DNA of 64,000 nucleotides from Schistocephalus solidus (lineage: Eukaryota > Platyhelminthes > Cestoda > Diphyllobothriidea > Diphyllobothriidae). The position numbers and the translations under genes were made by a program. Below the pieces are notes generated by a model. The model was not told the origin of the DNA, made no database searches, and was given only the letters and a program-made list of their open reading frames with translations. The DNA is taken from positions 248,001-312,000 of the forward strand of contig WEDG01001293.1 of the NCBI GenBank assembly GCA_017591395.1. Reading direction: 5' to 3'. Each line of letters starts with the position of its first letter. The stretch's first letter is position 1. Below, one piece after another: positions 7,106 through 17,946 of the stretch.

Positions 7106-9723
7106 CGGTGGTTTACCGCAGGTTGTCGTGGAGGCGCATGCGTCCTAATAGGCCCATGTGGGTGTAAATTTGCGGAAGCAGTGATGGCGTCTACTGTATG
7201 TCGGAACCCCAGGCACTGGTTCACCAGCCTCCGTGCGATGGATTCGCAGGTGACCGACCGGGCCAATGCGTGAGTTGAAATTGTGGGCGCAGTGTGGGCA
7301 GGAGAAATCGGGAGAGGCTGGGAGGATGTCATTCATGGTAGTTGGGGTGGCAGGGGCGCTAAGAATGGCAGGAGCGGAGGGTGTGCATGGTGTATCGGTG
7401 TTGTCGGCATCGTGGTGAATTCCGCTGTCATGGATGCGCATGTGACCGAATAGGCCCATGCGATGAGTGAATGCGCGAGGACAGTGAGGGCAGTGGAGGC
7501 AACGATCTCTGCTGTGTGATGGTGCTCCAGGCACTGGCTCACCGGTCTCTGTACGATGTATTCGCAAGTGACCGACCAGGCCGATGCGTGAGGTGAATGT
7601 GCGGTCGCATTGAGTACAGCTTTGGAGAGATTCCCCATTGCTGATGGTGGTGGTAATAGTGAAGGCGAAGGCGGTGGTGGTTGCGGTGGTGGGGGGTAAC
7701 AGGTGATGAGTATTGGGATGTGGTCTCTATGATGGTGGGAGTAATGAAATTGATGCCAGGAGTGAGGGTGGGGAGTCTGAAGGAGGATTGGCAGAATTTG
7801 ACGCAGAAGTTAGAATATTCGGATTGTTGGTGCATTGCGTCCGAAGATATCTGACCAGGCTGATTCGCGCGCGGAAGATACGTTGACAGCGCGGGCATGT
7901 TGGAAGGGCCTGGGTATCGGCGGTGTTGGTCCGGGGCGCTGGTGACTTTCGTGTCGCTCCTTTGGACTTGGTGGTGGCGATCCGGTTGGCCTCATATATT
8001 ACTGCACCAGTCTTCACGGATCTTCTCTATGCCGGTCTATCCTGGGCGAGGTCCTTCCAGGTCGCCGGGTTGATTTGCAGTTGCTTCAGAGATTTCTTCA
8101 AAGTGTCCTTGTAACGTCGTTTTTGACCTCCCTGTCGGCGAGCACCCGTAGCAACATCTCCATGGAAAAGTCGTTTTGGTAGTCGCTCGTCGTCCATTCT
8201 TACCAGGTGGCCGCTCCATCGCAGTTGCACTTGCCTCAGCATGGCGTGGATGCTGAGGATTCCGGTCCGCTCCAGGACTTCCGTGTCCGGTATCCTGTCT
8301 TGCCATCTCAGCTTCAGTATTCTGCGGAGGCAGCCGAGATGGAAGTGATTTAGCTTCTTGGCTTGGTTCGAGTAGACGGTCCAGGCCTCCGCTCCGTAAA
8401 AGAGTGTTGTGAAGATGACGGCCTTGTACATCTTCAGTTTGGTGTTCAGGTGAACACTATCACGATTCCACACGAAGGCCTACAGCCGGCCGAAAGCCTG
8501 ACTGGCTTTGGAGATCTTTTGGGCAACCTCATCATCGATTCTCGTGTTGCGTGACAGCGTGCTTCCTAGATAAGCGAAGGTTTCCACGTTTTTGAGTTGA
8601 GCACCGTTGACATTGATTCGGGGAGCATTGTATTCCACGCTGGGTGGTGGCTGGTGCATGACAACCACTTTGGCTGTATTGGTTGTTAATCCGAAATCGG
8701 CGCAGCCTGCGGCGAAGAGGTCCATGCTCCTTTGCATATCCTCCTCCGTTACGGTGTTAAGGCCACAGTCATCCGCGAAGAGCAAGTCATGGACTGTAGT
8801 CGTAGACACGCGCGTTATGGCCTGCATACGCCAACTGTTGAGAAGGTGCCCGTCAGTTCTGTAGGCGATGCGGATCCCATGCTGCTCATCATGGTAGGTG
8901 TCCATCAGCATAGCAGAGAACATGAGATGAACAGGGTGGGGGCCGGTACGCAGCCCTGCTTCACTCCATTGGTCACTGCGAATGCTTCATATACCGTCCC
9001 GTTGTCAGTGACGCGCGCCGTCATCCCGTCATAAAGCTGACGCACCATGTGCGTGAACCACACAGGTAAGCCGAATTTCTGCACGACTTTACATAGTGCG
9101 TCACGATGTACAGTCTCAAAGGCTTTCGTTAGATCCACGAAGGTAGTGTAAAGGTGAGTTCGCATCTCCTGGCACTTCTCTTGTAGCTGGCGGGCGGCAA
9201 AGACCATGTCTGTTGTTCTGTGGTGTCGGTGGAAGCCACATTGGCTTTCAGGGCGCAGTCCCTGTTCTAGGTGACCGTTCAGACGATTAAAAAGGATACG
9301 GGCGAAGATCTTCCCGGCGATGTTGAGCAACGAGATGCCTCTGTGATTATCACAGAGTTGCCGGTTCCCCTTCCGTTTGTAGAGATGAACGATGGTCGCG
9401 TCTTTGAAATCCTGAGGAACTTGTCCTTGGCGCCACTTCTCCCGGAAGAGTGCTGTGAGTTCTGCCATCAGCCGGAGCCCGCCGTGCTTGTAGACTTCCG
9501 GTGAGATTGCGTCGGATCCCGGTGCTTTACCGCTGGAAATCTGCTGCACGGCCCGGATGGTTTCTGGTAGGGTAGGCGGCAGATCCAGGTCATTGTTCGT
9601 GTCCACTTGAGGGAGCCGGTCAATGGCAGCATCGGAGATGGCTGATGAGCAATTAAGGACACTTCTGAAGTGCTCGGCCCAGCGCTTCAGAATTTGCGAT
9701 TTCTCTGTCAGCAGTGACGGCAC
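7106..9723 (-). pseudogene. LINE-A RT with C-terminal C2H2 fingers, nearly intact
   Basis: From 9723 downwards: RT with the SSGKAPGSDAI box, NHRGISLLNIAGKIFARIL, FVDLTKAF, GVKQGC, and the catalytic FADD box after 8923. Then a C-terminal region with [13 protein letters not shown] and a [21 protein letters not shown] stretch. Downstream are one C2HC-like and at least three C2H2 fingers such as CPHCPRAFTHRMGL...HMRIH, joined by linkers with HRTETGEPVPG, similar in style to the TGEKP linker of zinc-finger proteins. The last finger is in a shifted frame and ends near 7106. Lesions: a one-base deletion near 8930, and TAG codons near 8478 (expected Gln) and 8025 (expected Trp). The endonuclease is missing through 5' truncation. 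The enzyme would prime reverse transcription at a nicked target; the fingers presumably bind nucleic acid. Confidence 0.8.
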
Positions 9724-10697
9724 AACAATTCATTATGCACCGATTACGCGTGCGCTATTCTCTACCTATAGACGAGATCTTTTTGAATTCAAATCACGTG
9801 CTTCAGTGATCCCCTACTGGTTACAACTTGTATAGTTGGCTAAAGATAGAAAGGCATCGACAAACGGCTAATTCAGGATTCCCATGCCGGAGAATTATCG
9901 ATTATTTTTGGGACCCATACAACTTTCTACGCAAGTTTTCTATCGAAGGTATGACCTACGGGCTGAGTGCCCGCACGAAGCACTCATGTGCGCACGAAAA
10001 TGTGCATTAACGCGCGCATTTAATTTCTCGCTCTCGTTCGGCAACAGTCTGCCCACTAACCGCGCACTTAACTGTTGTCAGTTGGAGTACCGCAGCACTG
10101 AAAGCAGAGGCCCAAAATACCGGCTGTTAAAAAGTGTGCTGGTCAGCTGGATGCTGCTAGAAAGTTACGCGCCTTCTTTCTGTAATCTTTTCCATCGCCT
10201 TATCACGGCCAAGTCTCGGATTACCTAACAAAGGTAGAACCTTTCCATCTTTGAAATCTTCTCCGACACGAGCGCTGGCCCCACATGTGAGACCAGGCGC
10301 ATTACAAATTACATCACGTGACTCGTGATTTAACTAGCGAACTCTTCACATCGCTGTTAGTCGCATTATTAGGCTTCTAAAAACAACGTTCAAGCGACTG
10401 CCAGATGAATGGTTCGCTAACTGCCAAGGTAATAACAATAGTTGTGTAGGCTAGGGCCCTTGGTTAACTGTTTTCCGTTCGTTTGCTTTGGTTGCCTGTG
10501 TGGCACCGCACTATTCAATTCCGGTCACCTAGGCGAACGTTGTGATTAAGCGATTGACAACTAGTTGAAGGCACTGGCTTGTTCGATCAGAATTCAAGAG
10601 GTACAGTACTCTAATTATGCAGGTTAAATATTTAGTTGGATAGTCATTTGTCGAGAAGGCTACAATACACGCCAGCACGAGTGCTCCACCGTCTAAG
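9724..10697. other. Unassigned sequence upstream of truncated LINE-A
   Basis: This is the flank of the 5'-truncated LINE-A copy and the 3' flank of the next LINE-A copy. I see no gene or nameable repeat in it. Confidence 0.4.
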
Positions 10698-13105
10698 TCC
10701 GATGATGTTTACCATTTAATCCACTGAAGCGTGGTGCAGGGATGGCGACTTGCGCGTGGATTAGTTTTAAGTGATAGTATACTTGCGCTGCAGCTACAGC
10801 ACTCTCTCCTCCTCCCCCACCTGGACCCGGTGCCATGACAGAGTTAAGAAGAACGGGGATGGGAGAAGGCACAGGTAGCTGGCGCGGTCGGAGTAGCCCT
10901 TGAGTGTGCCGCCACACCTGGCTCGGATTCCACGGAGTGGGAGTGCCATAAAGGTCACATGAAGAAGGAGCCAGTGCAGCCTGACTCTCAGTCCGTCAGG
11001 CAGCCCATCCACACAAAACACACACTGGGCTGACCACGCGTTCCGCGTTATCCCGTCAGTTGGTAACCTTCCAAGCCACGGCTTTTAGCGCACCATGATA
11101 GTTTCAAGCGTGTCAGCTTGTTTATAGTGAGGGAAAATGCGCTGATCTGTCGACGTCACCCTCTTCCCCACTACCCACAATCAGACCACCGTCCGATTCG
11201 GCCAGTTGTCAGATGCGGAAGTGGGCACAGCAGCTGGTGACCTCGTCTACGCGTACTTCTTACATGACCTGCCCCCAAAGACAAACACCAGGATTTCACA
11301 CAACAGGGGGTTGAACGGCTCACATCTCACATGCGGGAGATAGCCAGAGGTCACGTTGAAAAATAGCCACCGCAGCCTGACTCTCTGACCACCAGTCAGC
11401 CACTCCACACAATACACACTGGACTGATTGCGAGGTCTGAGTGTACTTGTCAGTTGGCAACCTTCCAAGCCACAGCGCTTATCGCCCTCTGATATTCTCA
11501 AGCTCAGATCACACATTCGGCAGAGGAGCCACATGGAGAAGGAGCCGAGGATAATGCTTGCCCCTCAATCAGTTATGCAGACTGAGAGCATATTTTTGTG
11601 GTTTTGCGTTTGATTATGCGAGGTGCATAGGCTGATGAGGAGAGATGTAGTGGTGTGGTATAGCTGGTGGTGTTCTAACGCAGGTTTTCATGGAAACGCA
11701 TGTAACCTAATAGGCCCATGTGGTGTGTGAATGTGCGCGGGCAGTGCGGACAGTTGAGGCAGGTGCGGCGGGTGTATGTTGGTGTTCCTGCCACTGAATC
11801 GCCGGTCTGTGTGCGATGGATTCGCAAGTGACTGAGCAAGCTGATGCGTGATGTGCATGTGAGATGAGAATGAAGACAAGATACGTCAGGAGGTGCTGCG
11901 TCTACGGGGGCTCTGCTGCTGGTACTGGTAATCGAGCTCATGGGAAGAAGATGGAAAGTGTTGATGGGTGCGTAAGATGGGCTGGCATCGCGGTGGATTC
12001 TGTCTACGTGGATGCGCATGTGACTGATCAGGCCCATACGGTGAGCGAATGAGCGGGGGTAGGTAGGGCAATGGAGGTGGCGGTCTCTGCTGTGTGGTGG
12101 TGCTCCAGACACTAGTTCGCCAGTCTCTGTGCGACTGATTCGCAAGCGACCGACCAGGCCGATGTGTGAAGTGAATGTGCGATCGCAATGAGGACAGGTT
12201 AGTACTCGAGTCCCTATCGCTGGTACTGGGGACGTTGGTAGTGGAGGTAGTAGGTGGCAGGTAGTTAGAGGTGGCTACTGAGGTGGCGAGAGTGGAGCAA
12301 GTGGTGTTCTTCGCCATGATCAGCGCAAAGGGTGGAGGAGGGAGGATGATGTCGGTGATCGTCGGTGGCGGGGCATCGATGAAGTCGTTATCAGTGGTTG
12401 GGGTGGGCATCGTCATGGGGTCTGAGGCAGGTGTGGCAGAAGTTGTTGTGTGATTATTGTGGCATTGCGTTCGAAGATGTCCGACCAGGCCGATTCGCGC
12501 GTGGAATGTGAACGGACTCACCCGAGCAGCCCGTAGAGTATGGTGCGGGGGATGGGGACGGGGGTATTGTTGTTTGTTTGAATTACGACCGCTTATTTTG
12601 CGATCTGCAAGCCGCAGCCTGCTGCAGAAGACGTGATACCCAGCATTTTTAAGGTTACCTTTTCTAGCCCCTTCCTCCTTGAGGAGGCAAGCAGTGCTGT
12701 CCCTAAATAGGGCTGCTCTGACATCGAACTCCACTATGGGTGATGGTTTTGTTTTAGTGGGAGAGCGACCCGAGTTAGTCTGAACCGCCTACGGGATTGC
12801 TGTAGCGCTCGCTTTAGGACTTTTGAGATGGAGGGAGCCAGTGGGAATTTCGGGAGTCAGACGTACCGAGTGTGGAGGCCCACACAACACCGGAGACCCT
12901 CACCTCGTTTAGCCCTCCGGTCGTGACGGTTGCCCGGGGTGTGGCCACTGGAAAGAACCCAGCTTTGGATGGAGTCACAGTTGAGAGTTGGGTACCAGTT
13001 AAAGGCGGTCACAAGAGCATTCACCATCTGTACGAGACAAAGGGAGTGACCAAATGCTATCTGTGTGTTGCTTCCCCTTACTTGTACCGCCCTACAACTC
13101 CCACA
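10698..13105 (-). mobile_element. LINE-A copy 2, internally deleted (EN and RT absent)
   Basis: The 5' UTR (13105 to about 12740) matches the 5' UTR of copy 3 at 45.95-46.44 kb. The coding start follows. After the block GGGCTGCTCGGGTGAGTCCG (about 12531-12512) the sequence jumps straight to the first finger of the C-terminal array (GCGAATCGGCCTGGTCGG). The whole APE endonuclease, RT and linker, several kb in the long copy, are therefore missing. The finger region (to 11675) and both 3' UTR modules (to about 10700) are retained. This is a non-autonomous LINE-A derivative with both transposition ends. Confidence 0.75.
11675..12735 (-). pseudogene. LINE-A leader fused to zinc-finger array
   Basis: A 282-codon frame starts with the LINE-A leader (MEFDVRAALFRDSTACLL), crosses the deletion junction near 12510 and enters the finger zone as a Thr/Pro-rich reading. 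The fingers continue in another frame to 11675, with HCPTYPRSFAHRMGL...HMRIH, then a decayed finger, then CPHCPRTFTHHMGL and a stop after HENLR. One frameshift separates the two halves. If expressed it would be a protein of fingers only. Whether it was ever functional is unknown. Confidence 0.6.
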
Positions 13106-13194
13106 TGCAAGCACACACACAGACACGTACGTGCCAGCATGAACGACTGATGTATGCACGCGGATCACGGCTTTGTGACGTGTGAAAAGTTAGG

Positions 13195-13345
13195 GCTCGT
13201 TTATGTGGCCCCCGACCGTACCGGGGAATAGGAACAGCCCACAATCCAGGTTGCTTTGGATTATGGTTAGGATTGGTGACAAGATTAGGGTCAAAATTAA
13301 GGGTTAGGTTGGGGCAGCGGTTAAGATGGGAGATAGCACACACAA
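13195..13345 (+). repeat. Dispersed repeat with degenerate telomere-like tract
   Basis: A run of GGTTAGGATT, GATTAGGGTC, AAGGGTTAGG and TTAAG blocks lies next to a GGGGAATAGGAACAGCCCA patch. Related arrangements occur at 22850-23060, 25290-25450, 44420-44570 and 59570-59680, some in the opposite orientation. The blocks resemble TTAGGG but no exact array is kept. Confidence 0.5.
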
Positions 13346-13349
13346 ATGA

Positions 13350-15465
13350 ATGCTCGTCCTGAAATTTTGCTCACTGCCACCTGGATTATGGGAGGGGGGC
13401 GTTCCTATTCCTCTGTCCTGCCGGGGGTGGGGGTGGGGGAGCACATAAACAATTCGTCTCTGTGGAACATATGGTATGTGGCTGCGGCCAAATGAGATGT
13501 GTAAACAGAATGGCCTCTATCGCAGATGACAGCCTATTGTACTCCCAAGACAGTCCATATGAAAGTGCTACAGCAAAAATAGTGACGAATTTCTGTCCAT
13601 TAAAGTTAACTTTCAATTCATGTGGCTAGTACGCATGCCCAGGGTTGAATTTAGGTTGACTGAAATCAGTCACCACTTAACCCTCACGCCCACTCTATGA
13701 ACTCATTGATAACTGGCCCATCAAAAGAACCCAAGATGCCTCGGATTCGAAAATATCGCAAGTTTTCTTAATGGACCATTGACCACTGCATATCAATCAT
13801 ACTTGGCTTATGCGTTGACCACTGGAGAGGAGGAGCAAGCTGAGAATTCACAACACCCCTAGTCATTTGCGCTGGGCCTGAACAATTATAAAGAGGGGAA
13901 GGGGATAACGACGGAACAGGTGGAATTGCCGTTTCAGACCCAATCACGGCGATTCATTGGCTCCAGAAATTTAGGGGCAGGCAATTTCAGCTGATCGCCT
14001 TTGATAGCTCAAGTGTCTGCCATTCAGTACTTATATCCAAGCCATTAGCAGCCGAATTATTGAGCTAAGCTATCGGCAGGAAGTTGATCTAACACTTCTT
14101 CAAAAGTAATGGGATGCCGATGAATGATCGACGAGGTGGATTTTGGTTCTCCAGGTGGCAACGGAGTTGATTTTGTAGGGTAAAATACTCCCGGCCTGGG
14201 TGGTCGATGATTGCAACGAAGAAGGAAGCTGTGGTTTCAGAGTCCGCTGCCTCTAGCAAACCTTCCCAACATTACTAAGTGCGGGTATCGGCGGGAATTC
14301 TAACACTTTTGTGACATTAAGGATGGCCTCGTGACGAGGAGGTTATCGGAGTGAACAGTTCAAAACGTCGAGAGTGCTCTGGACCTCACCCTTGTGTCAG
14401 GGGAACACATTCCTCACCAAGCCCCATGCTTGATAGGCTTTCGATGATCTGGAAATGTAAAATGGCTTCTCACAAATTCTTATTTTGCTCTCCCTCGTCC
14501 TCAACTGAGCTGTCAGGAGCCCCTAGTCATAGCTGGCTATTGTCTAAAAATCGTCTTATAGAGTCGCCTTTCTGTCGCAGCTAAAGGAAATCCAAGAATG
14601 TTACATTATTGCGTGTTTTCTAAGATACGGGAGTTGAGTTCTGGTAATGAGAACGTCACTAACCTGGTTTGGGCTAGTTACGAGTGCAAATATCTCCTAA
14701 ATGCATTTCCTGATGAATATATTTATAGTTTATTGCTTGTTGTATACTGTGGATACTTTTGACAGTTGGGATCGATTGGATCCTAAAGCCCACTTGACCA
14801 ATTTACCAAGAGCAAATATTTGGTGAAGTACGCAGAAAATGGGGGAACATGTTAGGCTCGACATATATGGAGAAAAGTTCACGCATTATACATTGGCGTG
14901 TGTTCACCCCATCTCGTTATCTACGGATGTTCCTGCAGATTGGTTTGTCAGATTTAAAACTTTCTGTCGAGAAATTTTTAAATGCAAATCATCACATCCT
15001 GAACAAGAAAATATTGTAGGAACACTATATTCTTCTGCATCCCCTTAGCATTAGTACTCTCAGAACCCATATAGGCCGACGAGAGGATTCGATTATATTC
15101 CTCTGAATTTCCACATCAAATGTCAATAAATTTCTAAAAAATTCTTCATAAATGCTCTTTTTATATTGTGGACCACAGACTAAATGTCACATTCCATACA
15201 CTACTGCAGTACTATGCTGCATCAGGATGAGTCCTCTTTTCGAATTCTACTTCAACAGCGCACAGCAAGGTCTTTCATTCAATCTCATCTTTTCCTCGTT
15301 TTTAAGGTTGTAAAATGGAAGCATATTCTACAGCTAGAGTTACTTTTAGGGCCATGTTACGGCAGCGATACACAACTTAAGAGAAAGGAATAAAGGTGAT
15401 CTCTGACCTTGGCAAGCGAAAATGCGAGTCAAAGGAAGCAGATGCGATTGCTAGAATAAGAACTT
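13350..15465. other. Unassigned region
   Basis: I find no supported gene. Short open frames (for example 14351-14584 and 14839-15048) have no recognisable motif, and the base composition shifts to AT-rich after about 14600. Confidence 0.4.
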
Positions 15466-15522
15466 TATCGTCTGACGTTTCATATTCGTGCTCGAATCCT
15501 TCATCAGAGACAGCATCAGATA
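15466..15522 (-). ncRNA. Hammerhead ribozyme of PLE type, intact core
   Basis: On the minus strand: TATC (15522-15519), a 7 nt loop, GTCT (15511-15508), CTGATGA (15507-15501), stem II on ATTCG/CGAAT with loop AGCA (15500-15482), GAAA (15481-15478), CGTC, then AGAC (15473-15470) pairing with GTCT, and GATA (15469-15466) pairing with TATC. Stem III is just the palindrome ACGT, so it can only form between two molecules or fold as a single pair. Predicted cleavage is between 15474 and 15473. Similar flanking sequence at 21440-21560 shows this is a repeat, probably a PLE terminal fragment. Confidence 0.7.
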
Positions 15523-15639
15523 CGAGCAGTGCATATATAGGGAGTTGCAGTGTTTACATGATGCATTCGCTTTGCTACTGCATAATCATGACAATTCACG
15601 GTGCCCCCTCCACCGAGGTTGGATGCTCTTTGATGTGAT

Positions 15640-16070
15640 AATTGGTTGACGGCCGGCATCTAAGTCATTATTCGTTAGACTTGCATCCCAAGTGTTGGAT
15701 TTTGCTGTGATCATTGCTCGGCAATCTGGCGCACCAACAATGACGTTGGAAACAGTGTCAGACTGCACGCTCACCAAGTGGCTAAGTAATTTGGGCAAAA
15801 TAAGTCTCAGCACCGAATATGGGGTAGGGAGGTCATTGCCCTTGTCCGTAGACTAGGAGCTAAAGAACAAGCTTGTGGTTCACGCGATTGTCAATTCCCG
15901 CAAAATTTCAGCCTAGTCGAACTTGGATGTGTGGCCAGGTCTCATCGAATGAGCCACGACTTGAGAGTTGGCGTCCCTTCTCCGTACTACTGCCACTTAT
16001 TCGGGCATTTGCATCCCGAGCGGCATCCACGCCATACCCAGGCAACTGTAACTACGCTGAAGCAGTCACT
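15640..16070 (+). repeat. Dispersed unclassified repeat
   Basis: Shares the block GAGCCACGA-GAGAGTTGGCGT and flanking sequence with 28730-28830, in the same orientation. No coding motif is visible. It lies directly upstream of a decayed LINE-A. Confidence 0.4.
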
Positions 16071-16074
16071 TCAG

Positions 16075-16552
16075 GTGGATAGATAACGGGCGCCCTATCA
16101 AACGCCTCTTCCATGGGGATGTCACTGAGGGTACTGGCCGACCAGGAGGCCGAATCCGATGCTACACGGACATTAAAAGACTTGCCTGGAGCACTTGCAA
16201 ATCTACCCAACGACCTCGGAAGATATTGTCCATGACCAATCAATATGAAGAAGAGCAGCGAAGACCGGAGCTGCAATCCATGAAGCCACTCCGATCGCGG
16301 CCACTAATGTCAAGGGAGACGCAGGTAACAAGCTGGCTCCCCTGGTACGCAACGCCAGTCAACCTCTCCCAACAGGCCTGAATTGTCAGAGAAATTTATG
16401 TGCGTGAATCGACCTCGTCGGACATATCTGGAGCCAATGAAGTAACAATCTGCCGACCTGAAATGCTGCCTCCTCACTCACTCCCGGTGGTGCCCAGGCC
16501 GTTGGAGACCCTCACGACTGTTACTAACGATCCAAGTGCCCACCGTTATCGA
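16075..16552 (+). pseudogene. LINE-A copy 4, RT C-terminus relic
   Basis: The plus strand reads KRLFHGDV in the unrestored frame near 16085 and then a decayed version of the LINE-A C-terminal linker with stops, reaching the start of the finger zone near 16410. It is the upstream part of one LINE-A copy that continues at 16912 and 20951. The upstream RT and endonuclease are missing. Confidence 0.6.
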
Positions 16553-16567
16553 ACACGGTGATATCCA

Positions 16568-16911
16568 ATAGTTCAACCGTCGTGTTCGACGATGTCCACC
16601 GTATGCAGTGCAGGGACGGTGACTCGCGCCGGATTATAGCGAGAGTAGACTTTCGATGCATCTACCTCCCTCTCTGTTCCACTCCCCTACTTGGAACCGA
16701 TGTCAAGACAGAGTCAAGAAGACCGGAGATGAGAGAGGGCACAGGCCCACGCACTGTGGTCCACCGCCAAACAAGAACACGACAACACAAGAGAGGGGCG
16801 GCTTGGATCCCAATTGATTGAGAGTGCCATACAGGCCACATGAAGGAGCCATTGCAGAATGACTATCAGTCTACCAGTCGTCCATTGCGCACAACCGCAC
16901 GCACTGGACTG
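16568..16911 (-). mobile_element. Severely 5'-truncated LINE-A tail with 15 bp target-site duplication
   Basis: A 344 bp minus-strand copy of only the terminal part of 3' UTR module B, flanked by the identical direct repeat ACACGGTGATATCCA at 16553-16567 and 16912-16926. It interrupts the finger zone of an older plus-strand LINE-A copy. The exact duplication shows a separate retrotransposition event and fixes the element's 3' terminus near the TCGAAC-type end motif. Confidence 0.75.
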
Positions 16912-17946
16912 ACACGGTGATATCCACCACCCCTGTCACGGCCTCCACAGCGGCGACGGCCACTATCACCTCCCGCAGTCCTGCCATCGGTGAGAAAATC
17001 CGCGGCGACCGTCAAACACCACCCTCACCAACACCACCACAAACGTTAGTAATGTGGACTCGGTCCCAGTCTGTCTTCACTGCCATCCTCCATTCACCTA
17101 ACACATTGACCGGATCGGTCACTCGCGAATACATCCCATAGAGACCGACGAACCAGCGCCTGGAACACTAACATACAGTTGTGACGCCCGCTTACCCTGC
17201 ATGGGTCTACTTGCCCACATGCGTATCCAGGAAAATCTTCGGCAAATCATAACAGGCTTGACCACATCATCGCTCCTTTCCTCATCAGAACGTACATCAC
17301 ACATGACCACGCTGAGCACTCACACAACGCATGTTTTCAAAAAGCACCTCTAACGTAAGACTGAAGTATTGTCCTCGGCTCCATCTCCACGTGGCTCCTC
17401 TGTTGCATGTGTGATCCGAGCCGGAGACTATCGCGGTGCGTTAAGCGTCATGGCTTGGACGGTTGCCAACTGACGATTGCACTCAGATACTGCAGGCAGC
17501 CCAATGTATATTTGTGTAGATTGGCCGACTAGTGGTTTGAGAGTTAGGCTGCAATGGCTCCTCCATAACGTGATCTCTGGTACTCTCACACATGAGATGT
17601 AGGTCACTCGCCCCCTCTTGTGTGAAATCTTTATGCTCGTGTTTTAGGGGTCAGGTCATGTACGTTGTACGCGCAGACTATTTCACTAGATAGGTCAGAA
17701 CCTGCGCCCATTCCCCGCAACAGTCAACTGACCGGTTCGGACAGTGGTTGGGGCCTGAGAATGGGAATAGTGAGGTCGACAGTTCAGTGTATTTTCCTCA
17801 TTATAAACAACCTGACGCGTTTGAGGCTATAATGGTGCGCAAAAAGCGGTGACTTGAAAGGTTAGCACCTAAAGGGATTACTCGGACCTCGAAGTCAAGC
17901 CCAGTGTGTGTTTGTGTGGAGTGACCGTCTGGTGGACTGAGAGCAG
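16912..17946 (+). pseudogene. LINE-A copy 4, finger zone and 3' UTR
   Basis: Continuation of the decayed plus-strand LINE-A. Finger remnants (MGLLAHMRIQENL-like reading near 17200) are followed by 3' UTR module A (about 17440-17790) and the start of module B (about 17840-17946). The copy is then interrupted by LINE-B and resumes at 20951. Confidence 0.65.

Larger units (their letters stand above)
6255..9723 (-). mobile_element. LINE-A copy 1, 5'-truncated non-LTR retrotransposon
   Basis: Minus-strand non-LTR element truncated at its 5' end inside the RT N-terminus (9723). It carries RT, the C-terminal linker, a zinc-finger array and a two-module 3' UTR (about 7105 down to 6255). The same order and 3' UTR recur in the copies at 10.7-13.1, 16-21, 29.3-30 and 46-51 kb. 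This shows that the fingers and the modular 3' UTR belong to the element and are not chance neighbours. It is the best-preserved RT in the window. Clade assignment is left open; the endonuclease seen in copy 3 is APE-type. Confidence 0.8.

Noticed and set aside
11628..11650. CTGATGA near the LINE-A finger region
   Set aside because: No second core half or stems; chance heptamer.
12271..12453. Gly/Val-rich plus-strand frame
   Set aside because: It is the complement of the Thr/Pro-rich linker of the LINE-A finger region.
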